Below are positions 24,641-37,359 of a stretch of DNA of 64,000 nt, piece by piece. This DNA is from Legionella qingyii (GTDB lineage: Bacteria; Pseudomonadota; Gammaproteobacteria; Legionellales; Legionellaceae). Below the pieces are notes generated by a model. It ran no database searches. It worked only from the letters and a program-made list of their open reading frames with translations, and was not told the origin of the DNA. The DNA lies in assembly GCF_003184185.1 (NCBI RefSeq), contig NZ_QHJG01000011.1:58047-122046 (forward strand), written 5' to 3'. A program made the position numbers and the translations under genes. The first letter of the stretch is position 1, and every line of letters begins with the position of its first letter.

Positions 24641-25468
24641 AATCTTAGATGGCGATGCTTTTAGTAGGTTTCGAACATAATAAAGAAGGACTCATAAGTA
24701 ATGTTTACCGGGTACAGCTCAATATCCGAGTACCTCAGAGCGGCGTCGTTAGTCTTATGTAACCGAACGACAGAGAGGAAAGTTTTCGTTTTATAGAGGC
24801 AGCGGTTCAAAACGGTGTCATAGTACAACATGATTAACGAGTGGCTATGCTTGCCAAGGTCTTTAGTGGTCTTCTTAGCAAACCATCAGTAACCCTTATA
24901 CAACGACGTATGACCGTGGTCCACCGTTTTATTATAGTTTATTTTTTCCAACCCATCGTTATGGACATTAACCGCTTAACCAAGGTAATAGCCAGAATGG
25001 CCGTTACTGAAATTAAGCTCGTGGTCTCAGTAAACAAAGGTGACCGTTAACCCGTGAAACGTAAAGAACCATTTTCCCCCGCGGGTAAAAGAGACGTCGT
25101 CCGTTTAAATCGGTGTTGACGTTCGGTACATTAAATGTTAATCGACTCCCGTAAAGACTCACCTATTAAGGAGAAGGCCGTCAGTAGGTAACTTGTAGCG
25201 GACGTCGCTATTGAGGAAATACAGGAAATAACAGAAGTACTCATTATGACGGTAGCTCATTTATTCATTAACAGAGTTTTGGTGCTACACCTACCCTTCC
25301 TTTCGGTCGGTATATTAGGTTTCCTAGGCGCGATAACTTTATTAGTTCATTTTCTTCTCCGAGTTTTAGTAACGAAGAGAGCTATGGTTATATCGCTACA
25401 TTAAAATGTGGTCGTGGAAGAGCATGGTCCTATGGAAACTAATTAGCGAGATGAAATTAAAGCGAGTA
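24641..25468. other. Mirror-read (R): pirin-family protein
   Basis: R-read from 25468, 275 residues. The N-terminal cupin has LLLDYFNSADPLDYMAGFPSHPHRGFETITY, whose HPHRGFET is the pirin metal motif, followed by GGDVQWMTAGRGIIHSEM. A second cupin completes the fold. Bacterial pirins are iron proteins with quercetinase or regulatory roles; the function here is unspecified. It converges on the S28 gene across a hairpin. Confidence 0.93.
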
Positions 25469-25730
25469 CTTATGCGAGGTACAATCGATTGCTTTTTGAA
25501 ATTAAAGGAAGACGATTATATCGTATCTAGTTTTAGGTACTAAGCTAGAACCATTTAATCAAGAAGAGTTTTTAATGAAGAGCGTGTTGTAGGAATTAAA
25601 ATAGGAAGCATCGTAGAGTTCAGTAATACGGGGCAAAAACTTGTTTTTTATGGGACATGATACGAATATTTTATTTGTCGCGTTAATTTTTATTAATGCG
25701 AACCGGTTTTTGTTGGGCCTCCGGGTTCAA

Positions 25731-26822
25731 TACAATCCGTCTCAGCGAGCTCAATGGGGACAATCAGGTACGGCAGCACACCAAAATTTGGTAAACCGTT
25801 TTAGACGAGCGTACCCCTTCTAAAAATCGGGGGAAGCTCTATATGGTTGGCTTTCATGGGTAGTACTCGAATGATTTTTTCGTTGGCATCTAATAGTAGT
25901 TTACGATCCGTCAAACGGTTCACCTGACCTATATTAAGTGGCACCCTACCGTCCGAAACGACTTCACCTTTCGTAACGCTGGATACCTTCTAAACCACGG
26001 CCCTTTATATGATTTTCTGGAAAAAGAAATTTGTATCGACTTAAATATGTATTCGGGGTCTCGACACACAACGAAAGTTGTAGTGGTCTAGGTATGTGGC
26101 AATTTCTTATGTACCATCCTAAAGTCGAATAATCACGTTTTCCTCGGTAACGTAGCTACACAAATGGACGTCATATATAAGCTGGTGTTTGTCGTGCCGT
26201 ATAGCTACACCTTGTCAAAGTTATAATAGTTTCATAAGAGTTACGGGTTGTCCGTGGACCTCTTATGTGGTCTCCACTTTTATAAAAACTAGAACGAGTC
26301 CCTTTATTACTTTGTTGGCATCAGAACCCGCGTTGTTTTCTTCTACTAACCGCGGGCGTTAAACTATAGCTAGACGTATCATATCACGATCATGTTCCGC
26401 GACCCGCATAAAATTCACCAAAATGCTTTCGTCTTTGGCATCTATGTTGTTGCTAATATTTGGGGAAGAAAGCATTTGCTTATTACAGGTAACTTTAACG
26501 TAGTTGCTGAAGGCGTCTCTCAAGTTACAAAGACTTCATGCAACTATTTTACTTACTTGCTCGTGTTTTTAATCCGCATCGATTTCTACCGATATCTCAA
26601 AATTGTAACCGGCTACGGAGATAATACTACTCGAGTGAATTCATAGATCTTTGCAACCCTTTTATAAGTCGAAGACTATTCTGGTACTATAACGTCCTAC
26701 AAGGGCGTCTCTAAGGATATCCGAGCCTTCTTGAGCAACTTATACGCGACGTAGACTAGCTTCGTTTAGGCCGTTTTCTTGACCAGAGATGTTCGCGGCT
26801 CTCAAACGTCGTATTTGACATT
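25731..26822. other. Mirror-read (C): unknown protein, 363 residues
   Basis: C-read from 25731 with a good GGAGG site; soluble, no signal peptide or clear membrane segment. The N-terminus is basic (MLGRVARVTPVSPCRRVV). It has mixed alpha/beta composition and a charged, helix-rich C-terminus from about residue 250. I do not recognise a family. It converges on tdk, separated by a strong hairpin. Possibly Legionella-specific. Confidence 0.75.
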
Positions 26823-26840
26823 CAGTATTCCGTTTTCCAG

Positions 26841-26877
26841 AAAAGAATCGGGGGTCGTTCCACTCCCCGATTCTTTT
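26841..26877. repeat. Inverted repeat; mirror-read bidirectional terminator
   Basis: Perfect 13-base arms (aaaagaatcgggg / ccccgattctttt) around an 11-base loop, between the tdk stop and the convergent unknown gene. In mirror reading the stem base is A/T rich on both sides, fitting a terminator that works in both directions. Confidence 0.85.
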
Positions 26878-26882
26878 AAAAT

Positions 26883-27491
26883 AGTTATGAGCCAGTAAAG
26901 AAGAAAATTATGAGCACACTAAGGACCAAGAAAATCAAATTTTACGTCTGCTGTGCAACTCCTTATGTATAGTAATGGCGGTTATTGTTGAACGAGTGGG
27001 AGTCATTAATGTAGTGGAACTCGTAAATTGGCATTTTAGTACCAGCGAAATGCAGGCGTCACTGTTTACCAAAACTCAAGTTGGTTGAGTAGCCGGGTTC
27101 GATTTTCTATAACTGACGGAAGTTTATTAAGCGGCGCTTTTAGGCATGCGTTGGGTATACGGTCTTGTCCTTATGGGTTAACTAGTCATTAAAGGCAATT
27201 AACTACGTGAACACGAGCGCAATTTTTAACTCGAAGCAGTTGGTTTTATGTGCGCATAAAAAAAAGAACACGGTTTTCCTCGACTATGTCCAGTAGAAGA
27301 CCTAATTTTTAGTTTCGGACAAGCCTATTAGGTTACGCTCTTATCTGGTATGGTACGACTATTGCTAATAGTTAGCGACCGCATTTATTATTTCATAAGT
27401 ATGGTGCAAGTGCTATCAATATTGAACTAACGTTCTCTTGCCATGAAAAGGGTCGTAAGTAACGACGTTTTATTTTTATCTCAAATCGGTA
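26883..27491. other. tdk: Mirror-read (R): thymidine kinase
   Basis: R-read from 27491, 202 residues. Type II thymidine kinase: P-loop MNAGKSTVLL, FTPAID, ACILVDEAQFL, GLRTDFRGELFEGS and zinc-binding cysteines (ICHCG, STCRLHF). It phosphorylates thymidine for salvage. A run of eight A near 27260 must be counted exactly; the frame is intact through it. Confidence 0.95.
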
Positions 27492-27681
27492 CCTCTAGGG
27501 CCAATATAAAATTTTATGGCAGTAGTATGGATTTAGTGACTAATTCCCAGATGATACGTCCGTGTTGAGTAATCTTGGTACGCTAAAGTCCTCATAAAAA
27601 ACCATATCATGTTTTTCTATAAAAAAGGCTGAGTGTGAATGTTATTTTATTTCGTCGAAGACTTATCACATACTCTATTGA

Positions 27682-28143
27682 TACTTGAGTTTTTATTTTA
27701 GGAATAAACGTCGTAACTACAATTACTGGTCGCGTCGGTGAACAGTCCGCCTACAAGATGAATTTCTGTGAGTTCCGTTATGCTAGAGAAAAAGTAGAGA
27801 CTTTCCCTTTACCCACGAATAATTAATGACCCGCCCGACCACATTTTGGACATAGCTACTTTAAGGACTCAATTTAGTAAAAATAGCTTTTGTGCTTTTG
27901 CTGGGACAGCATAATAAGCGTCATTTAATACTACCCGACGGTCAAGTATTCGTTTTGTTTGAGTAAGCTTTTAAGTTATAGAACATAGGTAGTAATCGAT
28001 GACTGGGTCGTGAGCGTAATCCTAATCCACTATAATAACCACACGGACAATGGAAGTAGTAGTTAGGTGTTCCTCTAGAGCAATTATGGGAGATACCACC
28101 CGTTCTGTAATTTTGAGATCTGTGACGCTATTTTTTTCGTATT
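27682..28143. other. Mirror-read (C): TlpA-like thioredoxin-fold protein
   Basis: C-read from 27682, 153 residues. Signal peptide (MNSKIKSLFAALMLMTSAATC), then a thioredoxin fold with GKWVLINYWAGWCKTCIDE, whose CxxC is CKTC, and the cis-proline segment GVPVTFIINPQGDLV. A periplasmic or membrane-tethered thiol-disulfide reductase is likely. The typical WC..C tryptophan is kept. The gene is divergent from tdk. Confidence 0.88.
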
Positions 28144-28320
28144 TCGTAGTAACGGACCCGAAACCGAGCACAGCAACCATTATCCTCGTCTTTCCCAATT
28201 CAATACGGACAAAATTCGTTAGAATTATCGGATAATAAGTTCCGTCTATAGGAACTAAAAACTGTGGGGTGGTTTGGATAATGATGGAAGTCAAGTACTA
28301 AATTCTTGTACGTGTCAAAC

Positions 28321-30324
28321 AATGCAGAAAAACTAGTTTACTCAATTGTTATTCGCTTCTCTTGCGCTAAATTGAAGCATTAAAAATCCCATGGGATAAG
28401 AAGGACTTTTATATTATAACAGTCGGTTCGAGGGTACATATAACAATTTTGACTATGGATAAAAGAAATTATTGGAACACACGAAAAGTTTTAGGAACCG
28501 CATTATAAGAACCCACAGTGAGGACCTATTATTATAACGTTTTATCGAACCCGTATAACTTTAAGGTACAACTCGCGTACAATCGGTTTTCGCAACATGG
28601 TAAACTGGTAGGAGCTACTTTAAATTTATGTACCTCAACTATAGCGGATGAGGACTGACAAGGCTTACCCGTAATAAATTAGCTTGTTATGATTTGACGC
28701 GAGGACTTTTGTATAACCTTTATTATCTGTGAAAATTATCGCCGTTGTTTATCGGAAACTTTCTTTGGTACTTTCACACTTTATCGAAACCAAAAAAAAC
28801 ATATATGGCTCTATTGTTGGACCTTTATTTCCTATATAATTTTCTAGGGTTTCCATAAGGGACTGACCCTTTTAGTAAGAAACTTTCTCTGAAAAGACTT
28901 TTCTTTACTTAGTTAAAACCCACATTGTAGTAACAAAAAACTCGAGAGCGTAGTTCTTCTCTCTTGGAGGTAAATAGAAATTTTCAAAGGAATTTTTGTT
29001 ACGGTACTAACTAACTTTATGAAACAAATTCACGAAGATTGTGAAATCCTAAATAAAAAAAATCAACCATTCCTGCAGCTAGTCATTTGGCATAGAAATA
29101 TTTAACTCTATTCCCTAGACCTCAATATCTATTTAAGAGAAACTTTAAATTTAACTTTACATTGCATAATAGAGGAAGTTGAAGTAATCCTTGTTTACAG
29201 GTACTTTTTAGCACGAATTTCATTCTACTACGTTCGGAATCACAAAGTTCGTATTCGGGGCGTACTTCCTTTAATTAAAAATAACAGACCAATCTTCCCG
29301 GTCTTTACAGGCATCTATTTTACGAATTGAATGTTGAAAATAGTAATTAGAGTCTTTTAAGGGTGAAAACTGACAATACCCGTGATCCACTGGTAGCCCG
29401 GTTTAATTCCTACAAAAGTTATCCCAATAATTTTAAATTTAAACCTATTCCTATAAGAACTAAAGGAAATAATTATTTGTAAAAAAAACGATTTTTATAC
29501 GCATTAAAAACTTAACCTAATGCTAATGGTATACCGTATATATGAGACTTTATAAATAAAGCTATTGGCAGTATAACTACTGATATCCCTCGCCGTATTT
29601 GTCAGGGGGATAAATTATTTTAAAAATTACGGAGCCAATGACGACGGGGACGCGTTTTGACTGTTGGGTATTACCAGCTTCCTGGAAAAAAGAAAAGATT
29701 TAATTGGGAACTGAATAGGTAATTCATTCTTCATACTCGCGGAAACCCACTTTGTGGGTTGTTATCAAACTAACTTAAATTGAGACTTAATAGGAACAGT
29801 TTTAATTTTATGACGAGGTATGAGTAAAAGGGACCGTTTTTTTAATGGACTGGTTTAGGGTAGGGTTCTCCTTGACTCTTTTAATGACCTTAAAAAGAAA
29901 AGGTTGTAAGTCTTATTTGATCAGAAGAACGGAGTTATGTTTTGTTTAGTTACGTTAGCTTCTTATTTAGATGGGGTAGTTCTTTAACCAAATGTAATAG
30001 TCCTAAGTGTGGTAATCCCTTTGAAACTTATAAATCTAAGCCTAATTACAGGAACCGGTATCGTTAATTATGTAGCCGGAAGTATACCACTTAACTACTT
30101 TGCCAGCGCGGCTAAACGGCTAATTTTAATCGTTCGAGCTTAAGTAGTTTTAGTCAATATACTTTTGAGGGTTAAGGTTCTGCGTGACTTCAATTCTTTA
30201 ATTAAGGTGGTTGCGGTGGGTAAGGCCGCTATCGTTAAAAAAATCATGCATTATGAACAACAAGGTAAAGTCTTTGGGTTGGTTATAAAGCTGATTTACG
30301 AAGTAATATTAGTTTTCATAGGTA
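28321..30324. other. Mirror-read (R): ThiF/E1-like adenylyltransferase fused to nitroreductase
   Basis: R-read from 30324 with a strong GTAGGAGGA site; 667 residues. Residues 20-250 are an E1/MoeB/ThiF domain: KIAIAGMGGVGG (nucleotide loop, about 29-40), DFDEFELANFNRQ and a CQFC pair near 221. Residues about 309-660 form a nitroreductase-like flavin domain starting RWSPSAHNSQKWEF. The layout recalls mycobacterial MoeY (Rv1355c), a comparison from memory. It follows the lipopeptide synthetase by 139 bases in the same direction, so it may modify that product or its carrier. The reaction is unknown. Confidence 0.82.
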
Positions 30325-30463
30325 TTAAGGAGGATGTTAAGAAAATCAGGAAAACGAAAATTATGAATATTTATTCAACCAAGGTTAAATTTTTTTGATT
30401 TTTTACTTCTATTCTTTTTCTTTATTCCGAAATTACTTTTTCCTCAAAGTTTCGGTAGAAAAT

Positions 30464-33400
30464 AGTACAATTATGGAAGCTTAAATCATTTCTATGATCT
30501 AGTAGTTACTGGCCAAGTCAATTATTTGATATCACTAAACGTCGCTTAAATATTTATTGGTATGAGCGGTTTATCCCAAAGGTTCAGAGACCTCTGTCTC
30601 GACAAAGCGAGCGAACTTATACCTTTTGTAGGCGGCACTAACGAGGTCCGACTACCAGAAAGGGTCGAACGTTTAACCGAAAATAGACGAGTTTTTCTCC
30701 GAGTTTTAAATAACAACTTAATATAGAGAACCGTACATTTCAGTCCATTAGAACCGTAAGAACAACACAGTAGGGAAACTCAAGTAACTTGCTAAATAAA
30801 TTAACGTTCAATATTGCTACTAAATTGAGTACTATGTTTAGTATGGTCTGTTCGCGAAGTAAAAGCGTGTGACGAAGGCTGTTTACTAAGTTTCCTATTG
30901 ATAGTTAGTAATTATCAAATTAGTTGGCAAGAGGAACTTCAAGGTTAACTATCCTATAAAGTACTCGTTATTGTGGTGGATTTCTGGTTGGTTGTTCAGC
31001 TATACCGGGAAATCCGACTTGGACGAAGTACCGTAAATATATTACTCGTCGGTAGAGAAATTACCTAAATCTAACGACATTGCCCCAAACGACGTCTGGT
31101 ATACGTCTGACTAAAAACAGGTCAAAAAACTAATTACAACATATAGGATTTTCTAACGGTAAATGGCCTACCTGTTTTTTCTGCCCATTTAAAGGTGGAA
31201 GAAAATTAAGATGGTTCCCTCTACATCAGCTAACGTAAAATGAATCATCAACTCGGTATGAGAGTTAGCAACCACGTAACTTATCCCATCTTTGTAACTC
31301 AAGCTGCGGTCAGACAACAAATTACCGTACGTAATTAAGTTATCGGAAATTACTCACGGGAGGGTTCAGCTTTTTTAAACGTCAATGTGATTATACTGTT
31401 TGAACATTATGTAGGAGGGTTTAAACGAATTCATAGCTAAGTGTAAGTAACGCACCTCGTTGTATGAGTCTTGTACTTCGTTGTACAACGCCTGACCCAT
31501 TACGAAATGCTAGATTAAACGGTAAAAGCAAATAACCTTCAAATAGGTATTTGTATTTACGTGATCCTTAGTATATAAGTCCTTCAACGTAAAAATTAAC
31601 ACGGTGATTATGTAGAGACAACAGAAATTAAAGTGATCATAAATTTTGTTGTATTCGCTGTTCAGAAAAAAGCGGAGGAAGAAGTGTCCGATGATGTCGT
31701 CTAAGGACATGAACGCCGACAGATAAATTATTTAAAAGATAAAGCGGGTCGAGTTGGGATTTAGGAGCATAAAATTAAACCAATAGTTAGGAAGGATATA
31801 TAAGTTACCATGGCAGAAAATTGGTTGCCGTATTTAGGGGACAAAATATGTAGAACGATAGACCAAATAAACTTTTCCCTAGTCCTTATTTAGCAAGAAA
31901 ACAAGAAAGACTAACTAAATCTATTGGCGCTCTGTGCGGTAGGGGTGGTCGTATATTAAGTGGTTAATAAGGATAGCCGTGTCCTCGGTTCAAAAATAGG
32001 TTTTATATCTGACTTCATAATGACTAGCCTGATGGATAACCATACCAAAACAATTTTAGGTAAAGAAAGAATTCCCATTTCCAACAACATTTACAGCATA
32101 AGAGACAACCTGGTATTGGTAAATAGTCTATAGGACCAAATGGATAAAATAATAAGTAATGAAATGAACGATAACGTCCTAAATTGCGAAGAGGAGGATG
32201 ATTTTCTATAAAATTTGATCTTTTTTGTCCAAGTCTTATTACTCGTTAAACCACTTTATCTGACCAACAATTGGTATTTTAACTATAGAATAACAAAACT
32301 TAACGGTAAAAGTCAAACGAGCCTCTTTCATGGAGTAGTTTTGGTTCTTACGTATTTGTCCGGGGTAAGTCATTACGGGGGGTATAGAGGTTACATCTAC
32401 GTAGTTTTCTATATAAACTACTAACGCGTTGATGTAGAAAACTTCATTAGCACTACATTAAACATAAAAATTGATTAGATTGCTATAACATCACGAGTTG
32501 CTGTTGGGGAAATCCATATGGACAACTCGGACTACATATGTACTGCATTCGGCGTGATAATCCAAATGAGGTTTGTTATAGTACAAGTATCAAAGAATAC
32601 AGACTGTTAAATAGCGGGTTGAGAAGTTACTTTTGCTGTGCGGGATTTTTTAATAGTTTAGCGCACGTCATAACGAGAACCCATTACTAATTACTCCCAA
32701 ATCATAGCAAATCGTATATTAAATTAGCAAGTAGACCTATTAAATATAGATTTCCATGTTTTCGCCGAGGTCTAAATTGATATCGGTCTTATCGCTGCTA
32801 CTCTAACTAAGGAGATAGATTTGAATATCGCTGTTTTCTGAGTGAACATTACGGCAATAAAGCTTCTATCCTCCGATTAACTAAACAAAAATGTAGTTCA
32901 AGAAATATTGAATTGAAAAGTAATAATTTGTAATTACGTCATAATAATCCCATACGTAGCTGGTAAAGTCGTTTATTAAGAACATTGCAAAATTCGAAAC
33001 CTATTAACCTGAGGCAAGATAAGGTAAGTTGATGTTAAAAAACGTTAAGAAATCCGCAGTAATTGCTGTTAAACAGATGAAGAAGGAGACTAAATAAGCA
33101 TTAAAGAACATTATTTTATGGGGTTACGAGACAGTAAGAGAGTTATCATAGAGATAGTTTATCTCTACATCGCATAAGTTTACTTGTCAGTTACGGTAGG
33201 AGTTGACCGAGTGTATGATTTCAGTTTAGTATGAGCCTCCGGTGTAATACTATTCTATGCCAATGTAGCTCTACAAGGTATAAGTAAACACCGAATCATA
33301 CAAAAACATTTTGTTTGTACTGAACCTTATTGCTTCAAGGTAAACGTAACGCGACAGATAAGTCGCGTAATTGTTAAAATAGTTTTCTTTATAGGACTAA

Positions 33401-36400
33401 AAAATCACGTAGTTCATGAAAACAAAAATGAAAGGAATTATTCGACAACTTACAAAGAGGAAGTAGATTCCATCGGGATTAACCCTCGCATAACTATTTT
33501 ATAGGCTAACAAAAAAGGTTAGGTCTAACTGCGGACACACAACAACCCTATGGTTAATGCTTCAGCGAAACTGGTCTCATCGCGCTCTCGTTATGAACTT
33601 TTCGTCAGTTATTTTTGTATTTATTTCACCATACAACCGCTACCAAGTAGACAAAATTAACTAAACGATGAAGAGCTCCTTAATCTATAAATTGGAATAG
33701 TTGTCTCACGGGGGAATTACTCAGAGATCTGGATAGAAACCCATTTTCATTAAGTCTCCCTCGTAATAAATTGAGTAAGAAGGTTATGAGTTAATCGAAG
33801 CTTATCGATGCTAATATCAATTGCAAAACAACAACCCTTATGAGTATTATAACATAGCCATTAAATCCCTCTTGTTTAAAACGTAACAAGTACGGACGTA
33901 ACATTTTCCATCAATTGAGAAGTCTTTTATTACTTTCACTGGTGGGCAGATGGTTTTATACTACTTGTGTTTAATTATTAAATATCCACAATAGCAAGTT
34001 TTATATCTCTGTTGGGGAATAATTACCCGGGCAGAGGTCCAATTTCTCGAAAAGTCAGAGAACGACATAACTAAGAAAATTATGTAGTAACGAAAGACAA
34101 ACTAGTAAAAGTCTATTTAATATTTACCCATAAAATTACGAGAGCGAAAAAAATTACGCAACGTACTCTTATGGTAGTGTACTAAGTTTCTTCCAAGATT
34201 TTTGACGTACAGAAAATTGTTGAAGTAATTATCGTATATAATTGCAAAGTTGTACGTTAAGGGGAAATTATAGTTTATAGTACATATCTACTATATACCC
34301 TCTAACGCTTACCTCAAATGAGTATTTTATGTACGAACTGACACGCCGCCAATTACCTTTAAATAGTAGGCTTGAGAGACTCAAGTCTAACGTAAGGTAA
34401 ACTAAGTGAAGTGTAAATAAAAATACCAATAGTTATATTGACCGATTGAGAGATTCGCAATACAATCACTTCTTTGCTACATTTAGTTACAGTTACGGGG
34501 TAAATAGGAAATAAGCTAAATGATGAACATAAGGTAGATAACTTAGTTATGGTCAAGCATGTTAAACTAATAGTTAAGGTTGAACTTATAAATCATGTAG
34601 TCATTTATTCAGCGTGTGGAGAAAAAGACAAGAGCAATTCAATTATAAAACTAATTATAGAAGCCAAAGAGGATAAAAGGTTCGTATATTCATTAAATTA
34701 AGTAACAAGTAGTCGAATAAGAAGTAAACGAAAGCAGAATGAAAAGGCGATCATCAGAAAAGTTATCAAGAACCGCCATTATTTATTTGTCTTACCCCAC
34801 ATTAAAGTACAAAACGTCAGTGTCGGTTATGGTGTAGAAACGTTTACGTGAGTTTTCTCGATTGAACTAAACAGTACAAGAATAGGTCGAGTGTATCTTA
34901 TGTATTGAAAAGAAATAATAGCTATAAATGACTTTTGCTGTGTGTCAATTGATATAAACATCATAACGCTCAAACTTAATGACATATAAGTTTTAGAACT
35001 CCTATTATTAAAAGAGGTAAATTATACTAATTTAGAAATTTAGCAGGTGTGTGTTTGTTAAGTAAGAGTATTTATTTGGGATTTAGAGGCCAAAAATCTT
35101 TAAAACATCGCCTGAAGAGAAGTAATTACCTTAATAATTTTTATCATAGCCAACGAAGTGATAACAATATCATAGGGGGACGTTGTCTTAAAGGTGAATG
35201 GGTATAAAGTGGCTGAAGTAATCTAACTGTCTATGAAACACATGCAAGTAACTGATACTGTTGTAAGTAAACTCCTTGTGGACTTGATTGTTCTGCACAT
35301 GACAGACCTCGCAGTCAGTTTTGGTGACTCAAAAAGCGGTCACTAAAACATAGTTCGCTATATTAAAAAAGACAAACATCTTAGCCGAAACGACTTTGGT
35401 ATTGACAACGAAGACGATTGGGTATTGTACCTTTTTACCAAGGACGTGCATTTGGTGTACGGAATATACAAAATATTTTAACAAGATTGCATACTCCTAA
35501 ATAACCGAGACGGGGTAATCGATAGTGAAGATACGCCGAATTTAATTAAAACCTAACTAGATTTAGAGATCGCCGAAATTACGTTTCAAGTTTTCGTTTT
35601 AAACCTCGAGGACAACATCATGTAGGTATGAGACTGTATATGGAATTGGTTAAATTACCAGCACTTTATTTCAGGTACCAGCTGTAGTTACAACTCCCAT
35701 ATAAGCGTATATTTCCGAGTTCTTATGGACGTTAATTAGGGTATAGCACCATCCCTCCGTTGGTTCTTTTGTAAACCGAAGGGAGCGCTACTAGATTTCG
35801 TAATGCTTAGTGAAGTTTCAATAGATTGTTTAACCGTACCGACTCGTAATGGGGAAAACCTAGTGGACATCTAGGGCTCCATATAACGTTTTTACGATAT
35901 AAAAGACAAAAACATTCTCCAACATAGCGAACAAGCTATAATTAAAAAAAAGAAAGAAGCGACCGTTAATTAAATTAAGCGACAGCTAACTAATCGCACT
36001 CATTAACTAGCCATGACAGTAATTACGGGCTTATAGAAAAATTAAAAAATCCATTTTTAAACAATTGATTGTTGGGAAAAAAATTATCACATACTCAGAA
36101 GTATAGTGAGTGGTGTTCCCAACCACATCTTAGAACATGTTATACTTATTTGGCAAGGCAGTAACGTGACAAGTGTCCTCCCTTTTGGCCTTGTTGTTAG
36201 CGCGGACTAAAATCTGTCCTTATTTTCGATTATTACATAAGGTTAGGTCCAGAGCGGCGATTTTACTGAGATAGCGGTCCTAATTGTATAACCGATTGTA
36301 TTTGTCGTTTAGCTAAGTGAAGTCGAAGATTGAGACGTTTCCAGTCTCTGACATAGCTTGCTAGTCTAAGCTACTTAGCCATTCGATTACGTACCCCTAA

Positions 36401-36466
36401 AAAAACACATAACTACGATTATTCTAGACGCTATAATATTTGAAAATTAACATCTATTAGTAAGTG
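30464..36466. other. Mirror-read (R): fatty-acyl-AMP ligase/NRPS lipopeptide synthetase
   Basis: R-read from a GTG at 36466 (GGAG upstream), one uninterrupted 2000-residue protein. Domains in order: fatty-acyl-AMP ligase (about 1-590; QYTSGSTGDPKG near 195, SWLPPYHDMGL near 235); acyl carrier (about 610-690; GIDSIDG); condensation (about 705-1140; HHILVDGW near 855); adenylation (about 1158-1640; YTSGSTGIPKG near 1330); thiolation (LGGHS near 1720); and C-terminal thioesterase (GWSLGG near 1843). All key motifs look intact. It should activate a free fatty acid, join it to one amino acid and release an acyl-amino acid. The amino acid was not predicted. Confidence 0.92.
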
Positions 36467-36506
36467 GCAGCTAAGAGGTTAACTAAATTGAATATAGTGA
36501 AGTAAT

Positions 36507-36962
36507 AATAAGAAAAAATTAAACAAGAAAACAACCGTTTGATTGAAGCAACTGGTTAGGCTTTTCTCTATTTATTTTGACATTATTTATTAGTTAAACG
36601 GTAAAATTTCCGGATACAGAGCGGCCCTTCCCTTTACGTACTACCGCTAATACGGTTGGAAGTGGTACCCGCTCTTGCCTCTTAAATATCCCAGCTACTA
36701 TACGTCAGTAGGTTTTTTTACCTCCCTAAAGTTTTCGATATGGGGACTTTTATCAATCTTGTTCGAACGAATTCAACAATCGAAACGTCATTTCACAACG
36801 TTATTTGCCACAATGATCATATGTATACGATAATTAAAAAGACCAATAACACTTAAAAAATATGTTGAGATGTAGACTAAAAAGGTAATGATGCGAGACT
36901 AATTTTGGCAATGTTGGTTTTTTGTGATAACAATCATATTCAGGATTAACTTGTTAAAAGTA
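36507..36962. other. Mirror-read (R): fatty-acid desaturase remnant with internal deletion
   Basis: R-read from 36962, 151 residues in one open frame. The first part has two hydrophobic helices ending in WMTAYHRPYKF, like the region of the first histidine box of acyl-CoA desaturases. It then jumps straight to HGEGWHNRHHAFP, the third histidine box, and the family's C-terminus. The middle with the HxxHH box (about 150 residues in a normal enzyme) is absent. A catalytic desaturase is therefore unlikely; this looks like an in-frame deletion remnant. It ends 41 bases before the lipopeptide synthetase. Confidence 0.75.
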
Positions 36963-37359
36963 CGATTTACTCACAAAAAAATAGAAGTGCTGAAATATCT
37001 ACAGATACCTCACGTATTTTTTCTCCCGTGTATAGGTTGAGTGACCGTTACTCGCAACAACTCATTAAAAAGGTAGTCGTGCTAGTTACTGAGTCACAAA
37101 AGGTCTGTGCATGTTCGTTGTTACATTAATGGACCTACCTAAACTTAAATTTAGGACTAACCAAGTGAGCTTCTCTTATGGTTTCTACTAAGAGATATCG
37201 CCACGTAAGTAACGTACTTATTTGAACTCAAAAAAATTATCCGCGCTAGGTTTTACAAGAACAAGCTGTTATCAGAATGGAAGACTGTACACAGAGATTT
37301 GGGACCCAACGCGCCATACATATCTGGACTCTCTTGCCATGTGGGTCCGATAATCGTTA
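36963..37359. other. Mirror-read: 397-base region without a recognised gene
   Basis: Between hflX and the desaturase remnant. It holds a 31-codon open frame in R-reading (37289-37194) starting ATG TCA GAA GGT, with no recognised similarity, and otherwise stop-rich AT sequence. It may contain decayed 5' sequence of the desaturase gene, which I cannot show. Confidence 0.4.

Noticed and set aside
27240..27280. Apparent frameshift in thymidine kinase at an A-run
   Set aside because: Recounting the run gives eight A, which keeps the tdk frame intact.
30366..30467. 33-codon mirror-read frame overlapping the synthetase stop as ATGA
   Set aside because: Low-complexity Phe/Ser/Lys sequence without family support. 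The overlap is suggestive but not enough to call a gene.
37194..37289. 31-codon mirror-read frame downstream of hflX
   Set aside because: Too short, no family, no clear ribosome-binding site.
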